The notes beneath the pieces are model-generated. The model made no database searches. It had not been told where the DNA came from and saw only the letters and a list, made by a program, of their open reading frames with translations. A DNA stretch of 64,000 nt from Bradyrhizobium diazoefficiens USDA 110 (lineage in GTDB: Bacteria > Pseudomonadota > Alphaproteobacteria > Rhizobiales > Xanthobacteraceae), in the NCBI RefSeq assembly GCF_000011365.1, contig NC_004463.1, positions 4,884,001-4,948,000 of the forward strand, read 5' to 3'. Positions 25,163 through 35,605 of the stretch are shown here, in pieces; position 1 is the stretch's first letter, and each line of letters opens with the position of its first letter. The translations under genes were made by a program, and so were the position numbers.

Positions 25163-26824
25163 GGCGGGCAGGGCGGCTGCCTCGGTCTCGGTCCTGCGAT
25201 ACGGCTCGCCCGCGGCATCCAGCACGGGATAGGCGACCGAGCAGATGTGCGAATGGATGCGGCGCAGATCGCGCAGCACGTCGAGGTGCAGCGAGGTGGT
25301 CTCGATGGTCTCGGGGCGGCCCTCGCGCAGGCGGTCGAGATGGCGCTCGACGGCGGCAAGCTCGGTGTTCTTCAGCGTGGTCTTCTCCACCAGCAGCTTG
25401 CGCGCTTCATTCGCATCGCCCGACATGAACACGCCGAAGGCGATCCGCAGCGATTCCATCGTGCGCTTGTGGAAGGCGGCGAGCTCCTCGGAGCCCTCGG
25501 CCGAGAACTGGAAGCGGCGCTTGATCTTCTTGGTCGCAAGCTCGCTCAGGCTCTTGTCGATGATGTCGCCGATGTGTTCGAGGTTGATGGCGAAGGAGAT
25601 GATCTCCATCGCGCGCCGCCCCTCGCTCTCGTCGAGGCTGCCCCGCATCAGTTTCGTCACGTACAGCTTGATGGCTTCATCCAGGCCGTCGACGACATTG
25701 TCCATCTTCGAGACCTGGTCGACCAGGGCGCGGTCGCCCGTCATCATCGCGGCCATGACCTTGCGCAGCATCACCTCGACGAAGTCGCCCATCCGCAGCG
25801 TTTCGCGGGCGGCGTCGGCGAGCGCCAGCGACGGCGTCTCCAGCGCGGTCTCGTCCAGATAGCGCGGGCGGGCCGGATCGGTGTCCTGGATGCGGTCGGG
25901 CAGGAGGCGGGTCAGCAGGCGCGACATGGTATCGAGCAGGCCGATGAAGATAATGGCGGTGCCGACATTGAAGGCGATGTGGAAGGCGGCCGTCATCCTG
26001 GCGAGATCCGGCTGCCAGGCGTGCATGTGCTCCGCGATCACGCTCAGGAATGGCAGCACCAGTGCAATCCCGATCACGCGATTGACGAGATTGCCGACCG
26101 GCAGGCGGTAGCTCGCGGGATCGTCGCGCCTGGCCCCTTCGAACACGGGGTTGATGGCGCTGCCGAGATTGGCGCCGAGCACCAGAGCCAGGGCCGCGTA
26201 GGGCGTGATGAACTGCGAATAGGCCAGCGACATGATCAGCAGCACGCTGGCGACGCTCGAATGCACCGCCCAGGTGACGAGCGCCGCGATGACGATGCAC
26301 AGGATGGGATCACCCGTGATCGCCGACATCACGACGCGCACGCCGGGTGCGTTCTCGGCCGGCGCCAGCGTGTCGAGCAGGATGTGCAGCGACAGCAGCA
26401 TCAATCCGAGGCCGATGCAGACGCGGCCGACGTCCTTGATCCGCGAGCGCGGTCCGGAGCGGAAGGCGACGAGGCCGAGCACGAACAGCACGGGCGCGAC
26501 GGCAGCAATGTTGAACGACAGCACCTGCACGATCAGCGTCGTGCCGACATTGGCCCCCAGCATGATGGCAAGCGCTGCGGCGAGGCTGACGAGGCCCTCG
26601 GCGGTGAACGAACTGGTGATCAGGGCGGTCGCCGTGCTGCTCTGGAGCAGCGCGGTGAGCCCGAGGCCGGCGGCGAACGCGCTGACGCGGTTGCCGAGCG
26701 CCTTGCCGAGCAGGCGGCGGAGGTCCGGGCCGAAGGCGCGCAGTATTCCGCTGTGGACCATGTGCAGGCCCCACAGCAACAGCGCCACGCCGCCCATCAG
26801 ATCAAGCAGAACCAACGTTCCCAT
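25133..26824 (-). CDS. Na/Pi cotransporter family protein with C-terminal PhoU-like domain
   Basis: 563 aa. The N-terminal half (about 1-310) has two inverted membrane repeats with GLTALLQSSTATALITSSF and GANVGTTLIVQV, followed by WAVHSSVASVLLIMS and GANLGSAINPVFEGA. These QSS motifs are the hallmark of NptA/SLC34-type sodium-phosphate cotransporters. The C-terminal about 200 residues are helical and PhoU-like (FEVMLRKVMAAMM, SFAINLEHIGDIIDKSL). It imports or exports phosphate by sodium coupling in the inner membrane. The 3' end overlaps the DUF3592 gene tail to tail. The gene ahead of it on the same strand is metC, 155 bp away. Confidence 0.94.
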   Translation of the reverse strand: MGTLVLLDLMGGVALLLWGLHMVHSGILRAFGPDLRRLLGKALGNRVSAFAAGLGLTALLQSSTATALITSSFTAEGLVSLAAALAIMLGANVGTTLIVQVLSFNIAAVAPVLFVLGLVAFRSGPRSRIKDVGRVCIGLGLMLLSLHILLDTLAPAENAPGVRVVMSAITGDPILCIVIAALVTWAVHSSVASVLLIMSLAYSQFITPYAALALVLGANLGSAINPVFEGARRDDPASYRLPVGNLVNRVIGIALVLPFLSVIAEHMHAWQPDLARMTAAFHIAFNVGTAIIFIGLLDTMSRLLTRLLPDRIQDTDPARPRYLDETALETPSLALADAARETLRMGDFVEVMLRKVMAAMMTGDRALVDQVSKMDNVVDGLDEAIKLYVTKLMRGSLDESEGRRAMEIISFAINLEHIGDIIDKSLSELATKKIKRRFQFSAEGSEELAAFHKRTMESLRIAFGVFMSGDANEARKLLVEKTTLKNTELAAVERHLDRLREGRPETIETTSLHLDVLRDLRRIHSHICSVAYPVLDAAGEPYRRTETEAAALPASGAASALPR

Positions 26825-26979
26825 GCTCCGTGTCCGGATGAGAGTCGATTGGTGAGGCTAGCGCCAAATGCTTGAGGATCAAACCATTTGTTGGCGCGTC
26901 GGCGTTAACGTTTGCGGCGGCTGCACGTTCCCGCGGCGCGCGTTGCCGCGACCTCAGGCGCGATGCCTTTTGAGCAGGC

Positions 26980-28164
26980 TCACATTGCTGTCTTGAGGGC
27001 AGCGAAGCCGCGATCGAGATCCGCTTTGAGGTCGTCGGTACTTTCGAGCCCGATATGCAGACGCAGGGTAGGGCCGCCCGGCGCCCACTTGGTCGCGGTG
27101 CGATAGCCGTCGCAGTCGAAGGGAATCGCAAGACTTTCGAAGCCGCCCCAGGAGAAGCCCATGCCGAACAGCTTGAGCGTGTTGAGCATGGTGTCGACGG
27201 CCTTCTGCGGGGCCGGCTTCAGCACGATGCTGAACAGGCCCGAGGCGCCGGTGAAGTCGCGCTTCCAGATCGCATGGCCCGGATCGGTCTCGAGCCCGGG
27301 ATGCAGCACGCGCGCGACCTCGGGACGGCTTGCGAGCCAGCGCGCCATGTCGAGGCCGGAACGATGATGCTGCGCCAATCGCACCGATAGCGTGCGCAGG
27401 CCGCGCAGCGCCAGGAAGACGTCGTCGGGGCCGGCGCAGACGCCGAGCAGGCGGATGCCCTCGGCGATCTGCGGCCAGGCTTTTGCGTTGGCCGAGATGG
27501 TGCCGAACATGATGTCGGAATGGCCGCCGATATATTTGGTCGCCGCCTGCATGCTGATGTCGACGCCCTGCTCGAGCGAGCGATGATAGAGCGGGGTGGC
27601 CCAGGTGTTGTCGTCGATGACGAGCGCATCGCGCGCATGCGCGACCTCGGCGATGGCGCGGATGTCGGGCATCTCGAACGATTGCGAGCCCGGCGCCTCC
27701 ACCAGCACCGCACGCGTGTTGGGCTTGAACAGCTTGTCGATGCCGGCGCCGATCAGCGGATCGAAATAGGTGGTCTCGACGCCGTAGCGGGCGAGCATGC
27801 CGTTGCAGAAATTGCGCGAAGGCCGATAGACATTGTCGCAGACCAGAATGTGGTCGCCGGTCTTCAGCACCGAGAGCAGGGTGGTGGAGATCGCCGACAG
27901 CCCGGATGGCACGATGCCGACGCCGGCGCATTGCGGCCCCTCCAGCGCCATCAGCGTGTCCTGGAACGCCCTGGTCGTCGGGGTGCCGTGGCGGCCATAG
28001 GTGAACTCGCCGCGATGGGCATGCAGGTCCTCGGCGGTCGGATAGAGCACGGTCGAGCCGTGGAACACCGGCGGATTGACAAACCCCTTCTGCGCCTTGG
28101 TGTCGCGGCCGGAGGTGACCAGCCGGGTCTCGGCCTGCTGCTGGGAGGGGTGCGAGGAATCCAT
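26980..28164 (-). CDS. metC: Cystathionine beta-lyase (PLP Cys/Met metabolism enzyme)
   Basis: 394 aa fold-type I PLP enzyme. Lys210 in MQAATKYIGGHSD binds the cofactor. FTYGRHGTPTTRAF supplies the phosphate-binding Tyr/Arg from the partner subunit, and VIDDNTWATPL holds the cofactor Asp. WGGFESL near the C-terminus is typical of the MetC branch. It cleaves cystathionine to homocysteine, pyruvate and ammonia in the cytoplasm. Start 28164 (MDSSHPSQQQAETRLVTSGR) is preferred. The frame remains open another 34 codons upstream without family similarity. Gamma-lyase activity cannot be excluded from sequence alone. Confidence 0.92.
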   Translation of the reverse strand: MDSSHPSQQQAETRLVTSGRDTKAQKGFVNPPVFHGSTVLYPTAEDLHAHRGEFTYGRHGTPTTRAFQDTLMALEGPQCAGVGIVPSGLSAISTTLLSVLKTGDHILVCDNVYRPSRNFCNGMLARYGVETTYFDPLIGAGIDKLFKPNTRAVLVEAPGSQSFEMPDIRAIAEVAHARDALVIDDNTWATPLYHRSLEQGVDISMQAATKYIGGHSDIMFGTISANAKAWPQIAEGIRLLGVCAGPDDVFLALRGLRTLSVRLAQHHRSGLDMARWLASRPEVARVLHPGLETDPGHAIWKRDFTGASGLFSIVLKPAPQKAVDTMLNTLKLFGMGFSWGGFESLAIPFDCDGYRTATKWAPGGPTLRLHIGLESTDDLKADLDRGFAALKTAM

Positions 28165-28545
28165 GCGCCTGCTTTCAAAACTGCGTTTCCGGCGGGCGCG
28201 ATGCGCCCCGCTGGCCGGCCGAAAGGCCGCTGTCGTTAATAACAGAACACAGAAGAGTCCCGTCAACCCCTTGACCCGGCTCGCCAGTCGTTCTGTGATG
28301 CGTAGGTGCTATTCAGTCGCCGCATGTTGAGGGGCCTGCCGCGACCTTCGATCCATCGTCTGACCGGACCTTGCGCTACAGCCATAATGGCGGGCGCCTG
28401 CGGCGGGGATTAAGGTATGGCCTCCCGAGATCGGCGAGTGTTCGGCAAGGTTTTCCAGCATGACTCTTGCAAGGCTCACCCTGGCAGAGACGATCCTGAG
28501 ACAACATTCCTGACCTTGAGACGACCCTTGAAAGGCCTTCCCCCC
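28165..28545. other. Divergent intergenic region upstream of metC and aapJ
   Basis: 381 bp. It holds the promoters of the minus-strand metC and the plus-strand aap operon. An AT-rich stretch TTAATAACAG (near 28236) may belong to the metC promoter. A TTGACC hexamer near 28270 is a candidate -35 toward aapJ, but I cannot place a convincing -10. No gene or palindrome is evident. Confidence 0.4.
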
Positions 28546-29562
28546 ATGAAACGCGTAACCCTGGCTCTCACTCTTGCTCTCGCCGCCGGCCTGACTGCCC
28601 AAGCCGCCGATGCGCAAACGCTCAAGACCGTCAAGGACCGTGGCACGCTGTCCTGCGGCGTCAGCCAGGGCCTGCCGGGCTTCTCCGCGCCCGACGACAA
28701 GGGCAACTGGACCGGGCTCGACGTCGACGTCTGCCGTGCGATCGCGGCGGCCATCTTCAATGACCCGACCAAGGTCAAGTTCGTGCCGACCTCGGCCAAG
28801 GACCGTTTCACGGCGCTGCAATCCGGCGAAATCGACGTGCTCTCGCGCAACACCACCTGGACCATTTCGCGCGACACCTCGCTGGGCGCCAACTTCACCG
28901 GCGTGACCTATTATGACGGGCAGGGCTTCATGGTGAAGAAGTCGCTCAAGGTGAATTCCGCCCTCGAGCTCAACAGCGCCTCGGTCTGCGTGCAGACCGG
29001 CACCACCACCGAGCAGAATCTGGCCGACTACTTCAAGGCCAACAACATGAAGTACGAGGTGATCGCGTTCGGCACCAACGACGAGACGGTCAAGGCCTAT
29101 GAGGCCGGCCGCTGCGACGTGTTCACCACCGACCAGTCGGGCCTCTATGCCAACCGCCTCAAGCTCGCCAATCCCAATGACCACATGGTGCTGCCCGAAA
29201 TCATCTCGAAGGAGCCGCTCGGCCCGATGGTGCGCCACGGCGACGACCAGTGGTTCGACATCGTGAAATGGACGCTGTTTGCCCTCGTCACCACCGAGGA
29301 GCTCGGGGTGACCTCGAAGAACGTCGACGAGAAGGCGAAACTCGAAAGCCCTGAGTTGAAGCGCGTGCTCGGCAGCGACGGCAATTTCGGCGAACAGCTC
29401 GGCCTGACCAAGGACTGGGTGGTGCGGATCGTGAAGGCGGTCGGCAATTACGGCGAGGTGTTTGATCGCAACGTCGGCGCGGGCTCGCCGCTCGCCATCA
29501 ATCGCGGCCTCAACAATCTCTGGAACAAGGGCGGTCTCCAGTACGCGCCGCCGATCCGCTGA
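28546..29562 (+). CDS. aapJ: General L-amino acid ABC transporter, periplasmic binding protein
   Basis: 338 aa. Signal peptide MKRVTLALTLALAAGLTAQA, cleaved near ADA-QT. Family 3 binding-protein features are LKTVKDRGTLSCGVSQGLPG, GLDVDVCRAIAAAIF, RNTTWTISRD and KEPLGPMVRHGDDQWFD. The length and tail (NRGLNNLWNKGGLQYAPPIR) match AapJ. It captures a wide range of L-amino acids for the AapQMP complex. The frame is open to 28417 but the signal peptide fixes the start at 28546. First gene of aapJQMP. In rhizobia this system also matters in symbiosis and is nitrogen controlled (known of the family, not seen here). Confidence 0.96.
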   Translation: MKRVTLALTLALAAGLTAQAADAQTLKTVKDRGTLSCGVSQGLPGFSAPDDKGNWTGLDVDVCRAIAAAIFNDPTKVKFVPTSAKDRFTALQSGEIDVLSRNTTWTISRDTSLGANFTGVTYYDGQGFMVKKSLKVNSALELNSASVCVQTGTTTEQNLADYFKANNMKYEVIAFGTNDETVKAYEAGRCDVFTTDQSGLYANRLKLANPNDHMVLPEIISKEPLGPMVRHGDDQWFDIVKWTLFALVTTEELGVTSKNVDEKAKLESPELKRVLGSDGNFGEQLGLTKDWVVRIVKAVGNYGEVFDRNVGAGSPLAINRGLNNLWNKGGLQYAPPIR

Positions 29563-29585
29563 TCCCGCTTGAGCGGCACGCGGCG

Positions 29586-30791
29586 ATGAGCACCGAGGCT
29601 CGAAAACCGCCGGCCCAGATCGCGCTGAAGATCAGGCGCATTCTGGGCGGCAAGGCAGGCTGGAACGGCGTCGCCGTCCAGTTTGCCTTCGCGGCGATCC
29701 TGGGCTGGATCGGTTATGAGATCGTCTCCAACGCCCGCGCCAACCTCGAAAACCAGCACATTGCCGCCGGCTTCGGCTTCCTCAGGAACAATGCCGGCTT
29801 CGACGTCAACCAGACCCTGATCTCCTACACCGGCTCGGACACGTTCCTGCGCGTGTTTATCGTCGGGCTTCTGAACACGCTCGTGGTCTCGGTGGTCGGC
29901 ATCTTTTTCGCCACCGTGATCGGCTTTATCGTCGCGCTGTGCCGGCTGTCGCCCAACTGGCTGCTGTCGCGCATCGGCGAGCTCTATGTCGAGATCATCC
30001 GCAACCTGCCGCTGCTGTTCCAGATCCTGTTCTGGTACCTGGCGGTGCTCGCGGCGCTGCCAAATCCCCGGCAGAGCATTTCGCTGCTCGGCATCGCCTT
30101 CGTCAGCAATCGGGGCCTCGTCATTCCCCGTCCGATCGGCGAGAGCGGGTTCGAGCCGTTCCTGGCGATGCTGGTCCTCGGCATCGTCGCATCGCTGGCG
30201 TTGCGCTTCCATGCGCGGCGCGCGCTGTTCCAGCGCGGGCAGGTGATCCGCATCTGGCCTTATGTGCTGGGCCTGCTGTTCGGGCTGCCGGTGGTCACGA
30301 TGCTGGTGTTCGGTCTGCCCTTCACCTTCGAGCTGCCGCAGCTCAAGGGCTTCAATTTTGCCGGCGGCTCGCGGATCATCCCGGAGTTCGTGGCGCTGAC
30401 GGTCGCCTTGTCGACCTATACCGCCGCCTTCATCGCCGAGATCGTGCGCGCCGGAATCCTGTCCGTGCACAAGGGACAGATGGAGGCGGGGTCGTCGCTG
30501 GGCTTGAGCCGCGGCACAACGCTCCGGCTGATCGTCGTGCCACAGGCGATGCGCGTCATCGTGCCGCCGCTGACCAACCAGTATCTCAACCTCACGAAGA
30601 ACTCCTCGCTGGCGGTCGCCATCGGCTATCCCGACCTGGTGTCGGTGTTCGCCGGCACCTCGCTGAGCCAGACTGGACAGGCGATCGAGATCATCGCCAT
30701 GACGATGGGCGTCTATCTCTTGATCTCGCTCGTCACCAGCGCCGTCATGAGCGTCTACGGTTGGCGCGTCAGCCGGAGTCTGGGCGCATGA
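29586..30791 (+). CDS. aapQ: General L-amino acid ABC transporter permease AapQ
   Basis: 401 aa inner-membrane permease. It has a long N-terminal region with a first helix (about residues 35-55) and a periplasmic segment typical of AapQ. The HisM-type core carries [20 protein letters not shown], the [18 protein letters not shown] stretch and the EAA loop [20 protein letters not shown] with [19 protein letters not shown]. Its stop overlaps the aapM start (ATGA), implying coupled translation. It forms the channel with AapM. Confidence 0.96.
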   Translation: MSTEARKPPAQIALKIRRILGGKAGWNGVAVQFAFAAILGWIGYEIVSNARANLENQHIAAGFGFLRNNAGFDVNQTLISYTGSDTFLRVFIVGLLNTLVVSVVGIFFATVIGFIVALCRLSPNWLLSRIGELYVEIIRNLPLLFQILFWYLAVLAALPNPRQSISLLGIAFVSNRGLVIPRPIGESGFEPFLAMLVLGIVASLALRFHARRALFQRGQVIRIWPYVLGLLFGLPVVTMLVFGLPFTFELPQLKGFNFAGGSRIIPEFVALTVALSTYTAAFIAEIVRAGILSVHKGQMEAGSSLGLSRGTTLRLIVVPQAMRVIVPPLTNQYLNLTKNSSLAVAIGYPDLVSVFAGTSLSQTGQAIEIIAMTMGVYLLISLVTSAVMSVYGWRVSRSLGA

Positions 30792-32308
30792 CCGACATCA
30801 CCTCGTCCAGCTTCGTTCGCCAGGACCTGCTCACCGAGCGTCCCGCGCCGGTGAAGACCACGGGCTTCGTCGGCCTGATGCGCACGCGCCTGTTCAACTC
30901 GCCGACCAACATTCTGCTCACGATCGTGGGCGCCCTGCTGCTCTGGTTCACCATCATTCCCTCGGTCAGGTTCCTGATGGTCGATGCGGTCTGGGCCGGC
31001 AAGGATCGCACGGCCTGCCTGGCCGAGAATGCCGGATTTGCGGTCGGCGCCTGCTGGCCCTACATCCAGGCCAAGCTGCCGCAACTGATCTACGGCTTCT
31101 ATCCCGAGGCCGAGCGCTGGCGGGTCAACCTCACGCTCATCCTGGCGGCGGTCCTGCTGGTGCCGCTGCTCGTTCCGCGCCTGCCGTCGAAAGGGCTGAA
31201 CGCCGGCCTGTTCTTCTTCGCCTTTCCGGTGGTCGCATTCTTCCTGCTGCGCGGCGGCGGCATCACCGGCTTTGGCCTGAGCTGGACGGCCGGCCTCCTG
31301 CAATTGTTCGACGACAGCATCATCGGGGCAGGGCAGGCCCTGCTCAATCTCAGCAAGACGTCGGCCATCGCCCCATTGCTGTGGGTCGTTGGCAACCTCG
31401 TCGTGCTTGTCGGCACGGCGATCTACTGGCTGATCTTTCCGCTGACCTGGCTGCGCGATCAGCTCCAGGGAACGGGCCAGTCGGTCTGGGTCGATTTCGC
31501 CATCACCGCCGTGATCGTCTCCCTGATCGCCTTCCTTCTCGGCGGTGGTGTGCGCGCCGGCTGGCGTGCGCTCGCATCGAGCATTGCCACCTTCGTCGCC
31601 ATCGCCATCGTGATCAAGCTGATGGGGCTCGATCATGGCGGGCTGCCGGTCGTGGAGACGAGCCTGTGGGGCGGCCTGCTGGTGACGCTGGTGGTGTCCG
31701 TCACCGGCATCGTCACCTCGCTGCCGATCGGCATCGCGCTGGCGCTGGGCCGCCGCTCCACCATTCCGCTGATCCGGATCTTCTCGATCGCCTTCATCGA
31801 GTTCTGGCGCGGCGTGCCGCTGATCACCGTGCTGTTCTTCGCGACCTACATGCTGCCTCTGTTCCTGCCCGGCAATTTCACGGTCGACGGTCTGGTGCGT
31901 GCGCTGATCGGCATCGCGCTGTTCACGGGCGCCTATCAGGCCGAGAACGTTCGCGGCGGGCTTGCTGCTATCCCGCGCGGGCAGGGCGAGGCTGCGGCGG
32001 CCCTCGGGCTGTCCTGGTGGAAGACGACCTCGCTGATCGTGCTGCCGCAGGCGCTGCGCCACGTCATTCCGAACCTCGTCAACAGCTTCATCTCGCTGTT
32101 CAAGGACACTTCGCTGGTCTCGATCGTGGCGCTGTTCGACCTCCTGGGCTCGCTCAGGGCCTCGTTCTCGGATCCGAAATGGTCGACGCCGTCCACGGCG
32201 TTCACGGGTTTCGCGTTCGCGGGGATCATCTATTTTCTGTTCTGCTTCGGAATGTCACGCTACTCGCTGTTCGTCGAGCACCGCCTCAACGCCCACCGCC
32301 GCAACTGA
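30788..32308 (+). CDS. aapM: General L-amino acid ABC transporter permease AapM, enlarged
   Basis: 506 aa. The N-terminus ([15 protein letters not shown]), the [10 protein letters not shown] segment and RLPSKGLNA match AapM. The C-terminal core has [40 protein letters not shown], an [23 protein letters not shown] loop and [20 protein letters not shown]. From memory rhizobial AapM is about 384 aa. Here roughly residues 158-284 are extra, between FFLLRGGG and [11 protein letters not shown], and hold two or three more hydrophobic segments (about 195-219, 236-255, 264-278). The reading frame is continuous, so this looks like a real insertion rather than damage. The start overlaps aapQ by 4 bases. 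Confidence 0.93.
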   Translation: MTDITSSSFVRQDLLTERPAPVKTTGFVGLMRTRLFNSPTNILLTIVGALLLWFTIIPSVRFLMVDAVWAGKDRTACLAENAGFAVGACWPYIQAKLPQLIYGFYPEAERWRVNLTLILAAVLLVPLLVPRLPSKGLNAGLFFFAFPVVAFFLLRGGGITGFGLSWTAGLLQLFDDSIIGAGQALLNLSKTSAIAPLLWVVGNLVVLVGTAIYWLIFPLTWLRDQLQGTGQSVWVDFAITAVIVSLIAFLLGGGVRAGWRALASSIATFVAIAIVIKLMGLDHGGLPVVETSLWGGLLVTLVVSVTGIVTSLPIGIALALGRRSTIPLIRIFSIAFIEFWRGVPLITVLFFATYMLPLFLPGNFTVDGLVRALIGIALFTGAYQAENVRGGLAAIPRGQGEAAAALGLSWWKTTSLIVLPQALRHVIPNLVNSFISLFKDTSLVSIVALFDLLGSLRASFSDPKWSTPSTAFTGFAFAGIIYFLFCFGMSRYSLFVEHRLNAHRRN

Positions 32309-32319
32309 TCGAGGCCACC

Positions 32320-33057
32320 ATGTCCGACCCCATCGTCAAGATTTCCAGCCTGAACAAATGGTACGGCGAATTTCACGTCCTGCGCGACATCGACCTCGAG
32401 GTGAAGAAGGGCGAGCGCATCGTGATCTGCGGGCCCTCGGGCTCCGGCAAGTCCACGCTGATCCGCTGCATCAACGCACTGGAGGAATTCCAGGAGGGCG
32501 AGATCGTCGTCGACGGCATCGCGCTCGGGCCGAACCTCAAGCATGTCGACGCGGTGCGCCGCGAGGTCGGCATGGTGTTCCAGAGCTTTAACCTGTTCCC
32601 GCATCTGACGGTTCTGGACAATTGCACGCTGGCGCCGATCTGGGTCCGCAACATCCCAAAGAGGGATGCCGAGGCAACCGCGATGAAATTCCTGGAGCGG
32701 GTCAAGATCCCGCACCAGGCCAACAAGTTTCCGGGCCAGATGTCCGGTGGCCAGCAGCAGCGCGTCGCGATCGCGCGCGCGCTGACGATGAACCCGAAGG
32801 TGATGCTGTTCGACGAGCCGACCTCGGCGCTCGACCCCGAGATGGTCAAGGAGGTCCTCGACACCATGGTTGACCTCGCCGGGGAGGGCATGACCATGCT
32901 GGTCGTGACCCACGAGATGGGATTTGCCCGCGAGGTCGCCAACCGCGTCGTGTTCATGGACGCCGGTCAGATCATCGAGGCCAATACCCCGAACGAGTTC
33001 TTTGCCGCCCCCCAGCACGCCCGCACGAAACTGTTCCTGAGCCAGATTCTGCGGTGA
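32320..33057 (+). CDS. aapP: General L-amino acid ABC transporter ATP-binding protein
   Basis: 245 aa ABC ATPase of the polar amino acid uptake class. Walker A is [10 protein letters not shown], the Q-loop [11 protein letters not shown], the signature [15 protein letters not shown], Walker [15 protein letters not shown], and the switch His lies in VVTHEMGFA. It powers AapQM. It starts 11 bases after aapM at ATG 32320 ([11 protein letters not shown]). The frame is open far upstream only because aapM overlaps in another frame. It ends the aap operon, and the glycosyltransferase genes follow on the same strand after 101 bp. Confidence 0.96.
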   Translation: MSDPIVKISSLNKWYGEFHVLRDIDLEVKKGERIVICGPSGSGKSTLIRCINALEEFQEGEIVVDGIALGPNLKHVDAVRREVGMVFQSFNLFPHLTVLDNCTLAPIWVRNIPKRDAEATAMKFLERVKIPHQANKFPGQMSGGQQQRVAIARALTMNPKVMLFDEPTSALDPEMVKEVLDTMVDLAGEGMTMLVVTHEMGFAREVANRVVFMDAGQIIEANTPNEFFAAPQHARTKLFLSQILR

Positions 33058-33158
33058 GCGCCTGAAAATCCGGCGGCCTCGCTGCTCCAACCGACCCACC
33101 AGCTTCGCACCATGCGAATCAGCTTGCCTCTTTTCGGACCATCCTCCGGAGAGAGACC

Positions 33159-35399
33159 TTGCAGAGCAGTGTCGGCGCGCGCGCATACCAGAATGCGCGA
33201 TTGGAAAAGAAGCTGAGGAAGCAGGCGGATGCCGTCATGTCCTTCGCGATCGAGGCGCTTGGGCAGGGCAGATTTGACGAAGTCGAGATCCTTTGCCGCG
33301 AGATCCTGAAGGAGGTTCCGGATCACTTCCACGCCACGCACCTGCTCGGCCTGCGCGCGTTCGACGGCGGGTGGCTCGAGGACGCGCAATTCCTGCTTGA
33401 GCGCGCGGTTGCACTCGATCCGCGTTCGCCCGATGCCCATGGCAATCTCGGGGCCGTGTATTTCGCGCTCGAGAGGTTCAAGGATGCCCGCGCATGCCAG
33501 GAGAAGGCCATTGCGCTGAAGCCGAATTGTCCGATCACCCTGACCAATCTCGGCAATACGCTGCTGCACCTCGGCCTCGCCAAGGAGGCGATCGAACTGC
33601 ACGAGCGCGCCATCAGGCTGAAGCCGAACTATGCCGATGCATTTTGCAACCGCGGGATGGCGGAACTGATGATCGGCCAGTTTGAGCGCGCCGGGGTGGA
33701 CTTCGATCGCGCCCTGTCGTTTCAGCCGCGTCACGCCGAAGCGATCGCCGGCAAGGCTATGGTGAGCCTCGAGCTCCGGCACTTCGAGGCGGCGGAGGCC
33801 GCCTTCGAAGCTTCGCTCGCGCTCAAGCCGGGCTCACCGCGGATTCTGGTGCAGCGCGGACGGCTCCATTTGACCCTGTACCGGCTGGAGCAGGCGGCCG
33901 CGGATTTCGATGCAGCGCTGGCGCAATCGCCACGGAACGAGCTCGCGCTGTGCTGGAGGGCGCAGGTCGACATTATGGTGAGGAACACGGCGGGGGCGAT
34001 GGCGGGCGTCAAGACCCTGCTCGAGGTCAATCCGCAATCCGAGGCGGGCATGTCGCTCCTGGCCTCTTGCCATGCGAACCAGGGAGACATCGCGACGGCG
34101 CTCGAATATCTCGATGCGGCGCTGGCGATCGCGCCGGACTTTCCGGAGGCCATCGGATACAAGATTTTCGTGCTGGATTACCTGCCGGAGGCCGATTTCG
34201 TGGTCCAGCAGGCGGCACGAAAATATTGGTGGGATCAGATCGGCGCCAAGCTTCCGCAAAGGACCCTGTCGCCGCGCGATCTCGATCCGGACAGACGGAT
34301 CGTGATCGGATATGTCGCGTCGGAATTCAGGCAGCATTCGGCGGCGTACACCCTGTTGCCGGTGATGCGCCATCACGATCACGCCAAGTTCAAGATCGTC
34401 TGCTATTCCTGCTGGCCGTTGCAGGATGGGATGACCGAGAAGTTCAAGGCTTGCGCAGACGTCTGGGTCGAGGCCGCGCAGTTTTCGGACGATGAACTGG
34501 CCGATCGTATCCAGGCCGACGGGATCGATATTCTGATCGATGTGTCCGGACATACGACCGGCAGCAGGCTCCATGTTTTCTCGCGGAAGCCGGCCCCCAT
34601 CCAGGTCACGGGCTTCGGGCACGCAACAGGCACGGGCCTTCAGACGATGGACTACGTGCTCGCGGATCCGATCTTCATTCCGCAGTCGGCGCGCCACCTG
34701 CTGGCCGAAAAGGTCTATGACCTGCCGAGCCTGATCACGATCGATCCCATCCAGGACGTGCCACCTTCGGAGCTTCCCATGCTTCGCAACGGCTATGTGA
34801 CCTTCGGTGTGTTCAACCGCATCTTGAAGATCTCGGACGAGGCCATCCGGGTGTGGTCGAAGGTGATGCGTGAGGTGGCGGGATCGAAGATCATCATCAA
34901 GAACGGGCTGCTCGACGATCCGATGCTGCGCGACGGTCTGATCGCGCGGTTCGTGGCACAGGGCATCGCCGAGGAGAACGTCATCTGCATGGGCTCGACC
35001 TCGCGCCGCGAGCATTTGCGGGCCTTTGCCAATGTCGACATTTCGCTCGACACCTTCCCGCAAAACGGTGGCATCAGCACCTGGGAATCCCTCTATGCGG
35101 GCGTCCCGGTCGTCGCCAAGCTCGGTAATGGCTCCTCGTCGCGCGCCGGCGGCTCCATCGTGGCGGCCGTCGGTCTCGGCGACTGGGTTGCCGATGACGA
35201 CGAGGGCTATGCCGCGATCGCGTGCAAATTTGCCGCGCAGCCTGCCCATCTGGCGAAGCTGCGCGCGGATCTGCCGGCGCAGATCGCCAATTCACCCGCC
35301 GGCAACGTCGAGATCTACACGCGTGAGGTCGAGGCGGGATATCGCCAGTTCTGGCGCGACTATTGTGCCGAGGCCTCGGAAACATGCGACGTTGCGTAG
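33159..35399 (+). CDS. TPR plus OGT/SPINDLY-family glycosyltransferase, copy 1 of 3
   Basis: 746 aa. The N-terminal half (about 25-340) is tandem tetratricopeptide repeats with units such as ALGNTLLHLGLAKEAIELHERAI-type pairs. The C-terminal half (about 375-740) is a glycosyltransferase 41 domain as in O-GlcNAc transferase: GYVASEFRQHSAAYT (His393), DILIDVSGHTTGSRL, PIQVTGFGHATGTG, GVFNRILKIS (Lys557) and DTFPQNGGISTWESL. His393 and Lys557 align by eye with the human OGT catalytic-site His498 and UDP-contacting Lys842. It probably sugars cytoplasmic proteins, target unknown. The TTG start at 33159 follows CCGGAGAGAGACC. Copies 2 and 3 follow directly. Confidence 0.9.
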   Translation: MQSSVGARAYQNARLEKKLRKQADAVMSFAIEALGQGRFDEVEILCREILKEVPDHFHATHLLGLRAFDGGWLEDAQFLLERAVALDPRSPDAHGNLGAVYFALERFKDARACQEKAIALKPNCPITLTNLGNTLLHLGLAKEAIELHERAIRLKPNYADAFCNRGMAELMIGQFERAGVDFDRALSFQPRHAEAIAGKAMVSLELRHFEAAEAAFEASLALKPGSPRILVQRGRLHLTLYRLEQAAADFDAALAQSPRNELALCWRAQVDIMVRNTAGAMAGVKTLLEVNPQSEAGMSLLASCHANQGDIATALEYLDAALAIAPDFPEAIGYKIFVLDYLPEADFVVQQAARKYWWDQIGAKLPQRTLSPRDLDPDRRIVIGYVASEFRQHSAAYTLLPVMRHHDHAKFKIVCYSCWPLQDGMTEKFKACADVWVEAAQFSDDELADRIQADGIDILIDVSGHTTGSRLHVFSRKPAPIQVTGFGHATGTGLQTMDYVLADPIFIPQSARHLLAEKVYDLPSLITIDPIQDVPPSELPMLRNGYVTFGVFNRILKISDEAIRVWSKVMREVAGSKIIIKNGLLDDPMLRDGLIARFVAQGIAEENVICMGSTSRREHLRAFANVDISLDTFPQNGGISTWESLYAGVPVVAKLGNGSSSRAGGSIVAAVGLGDWVADDDEGYAAIACKFAAQPAHLAKLRADLPAQIANSPAGNVEIYTREVEAGYRQFWRDYCAEASETCDVA

Positions 35400-35558
35400 G
35401 CACGTCCGCCGCGCCGGACCGCGACGTCCGAGGCCTGAGATGATCGACATCAGCTTTGGATGGTGCGTGCCCGAGGCTGGTCTCGAGCCAAATCCCGCGC
35501 GGGGCACCGGAAAATCCCGGGGTGTTGCCGGTCCAGCCGATCGGGCGGCCTCGGCCGC

Positions 35559-35605
35559 GAATCAGTTAGACTCTCGGTAAGGCCATCCTCCGGAGAGTAA
35601 CCTTG
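35559..35605 (+). promoter_or_regulatory. Conserved leader before glycosyltransferase copy 2
   Basis: A GAATCAGTTAGAC box and, about 10 bases on, GGCCATCCTCCGGAGAG just before the TTG start. The same two blocks precede copy 3 (37947-37992), and the second block precedes copy 1 (33137-33161). The leader was evidently duplicated with the gene. CGGAGAG is the ribosome-binding site. The GAATCAGTTAGAC block may be promoter-related. Confidence 0.6.
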
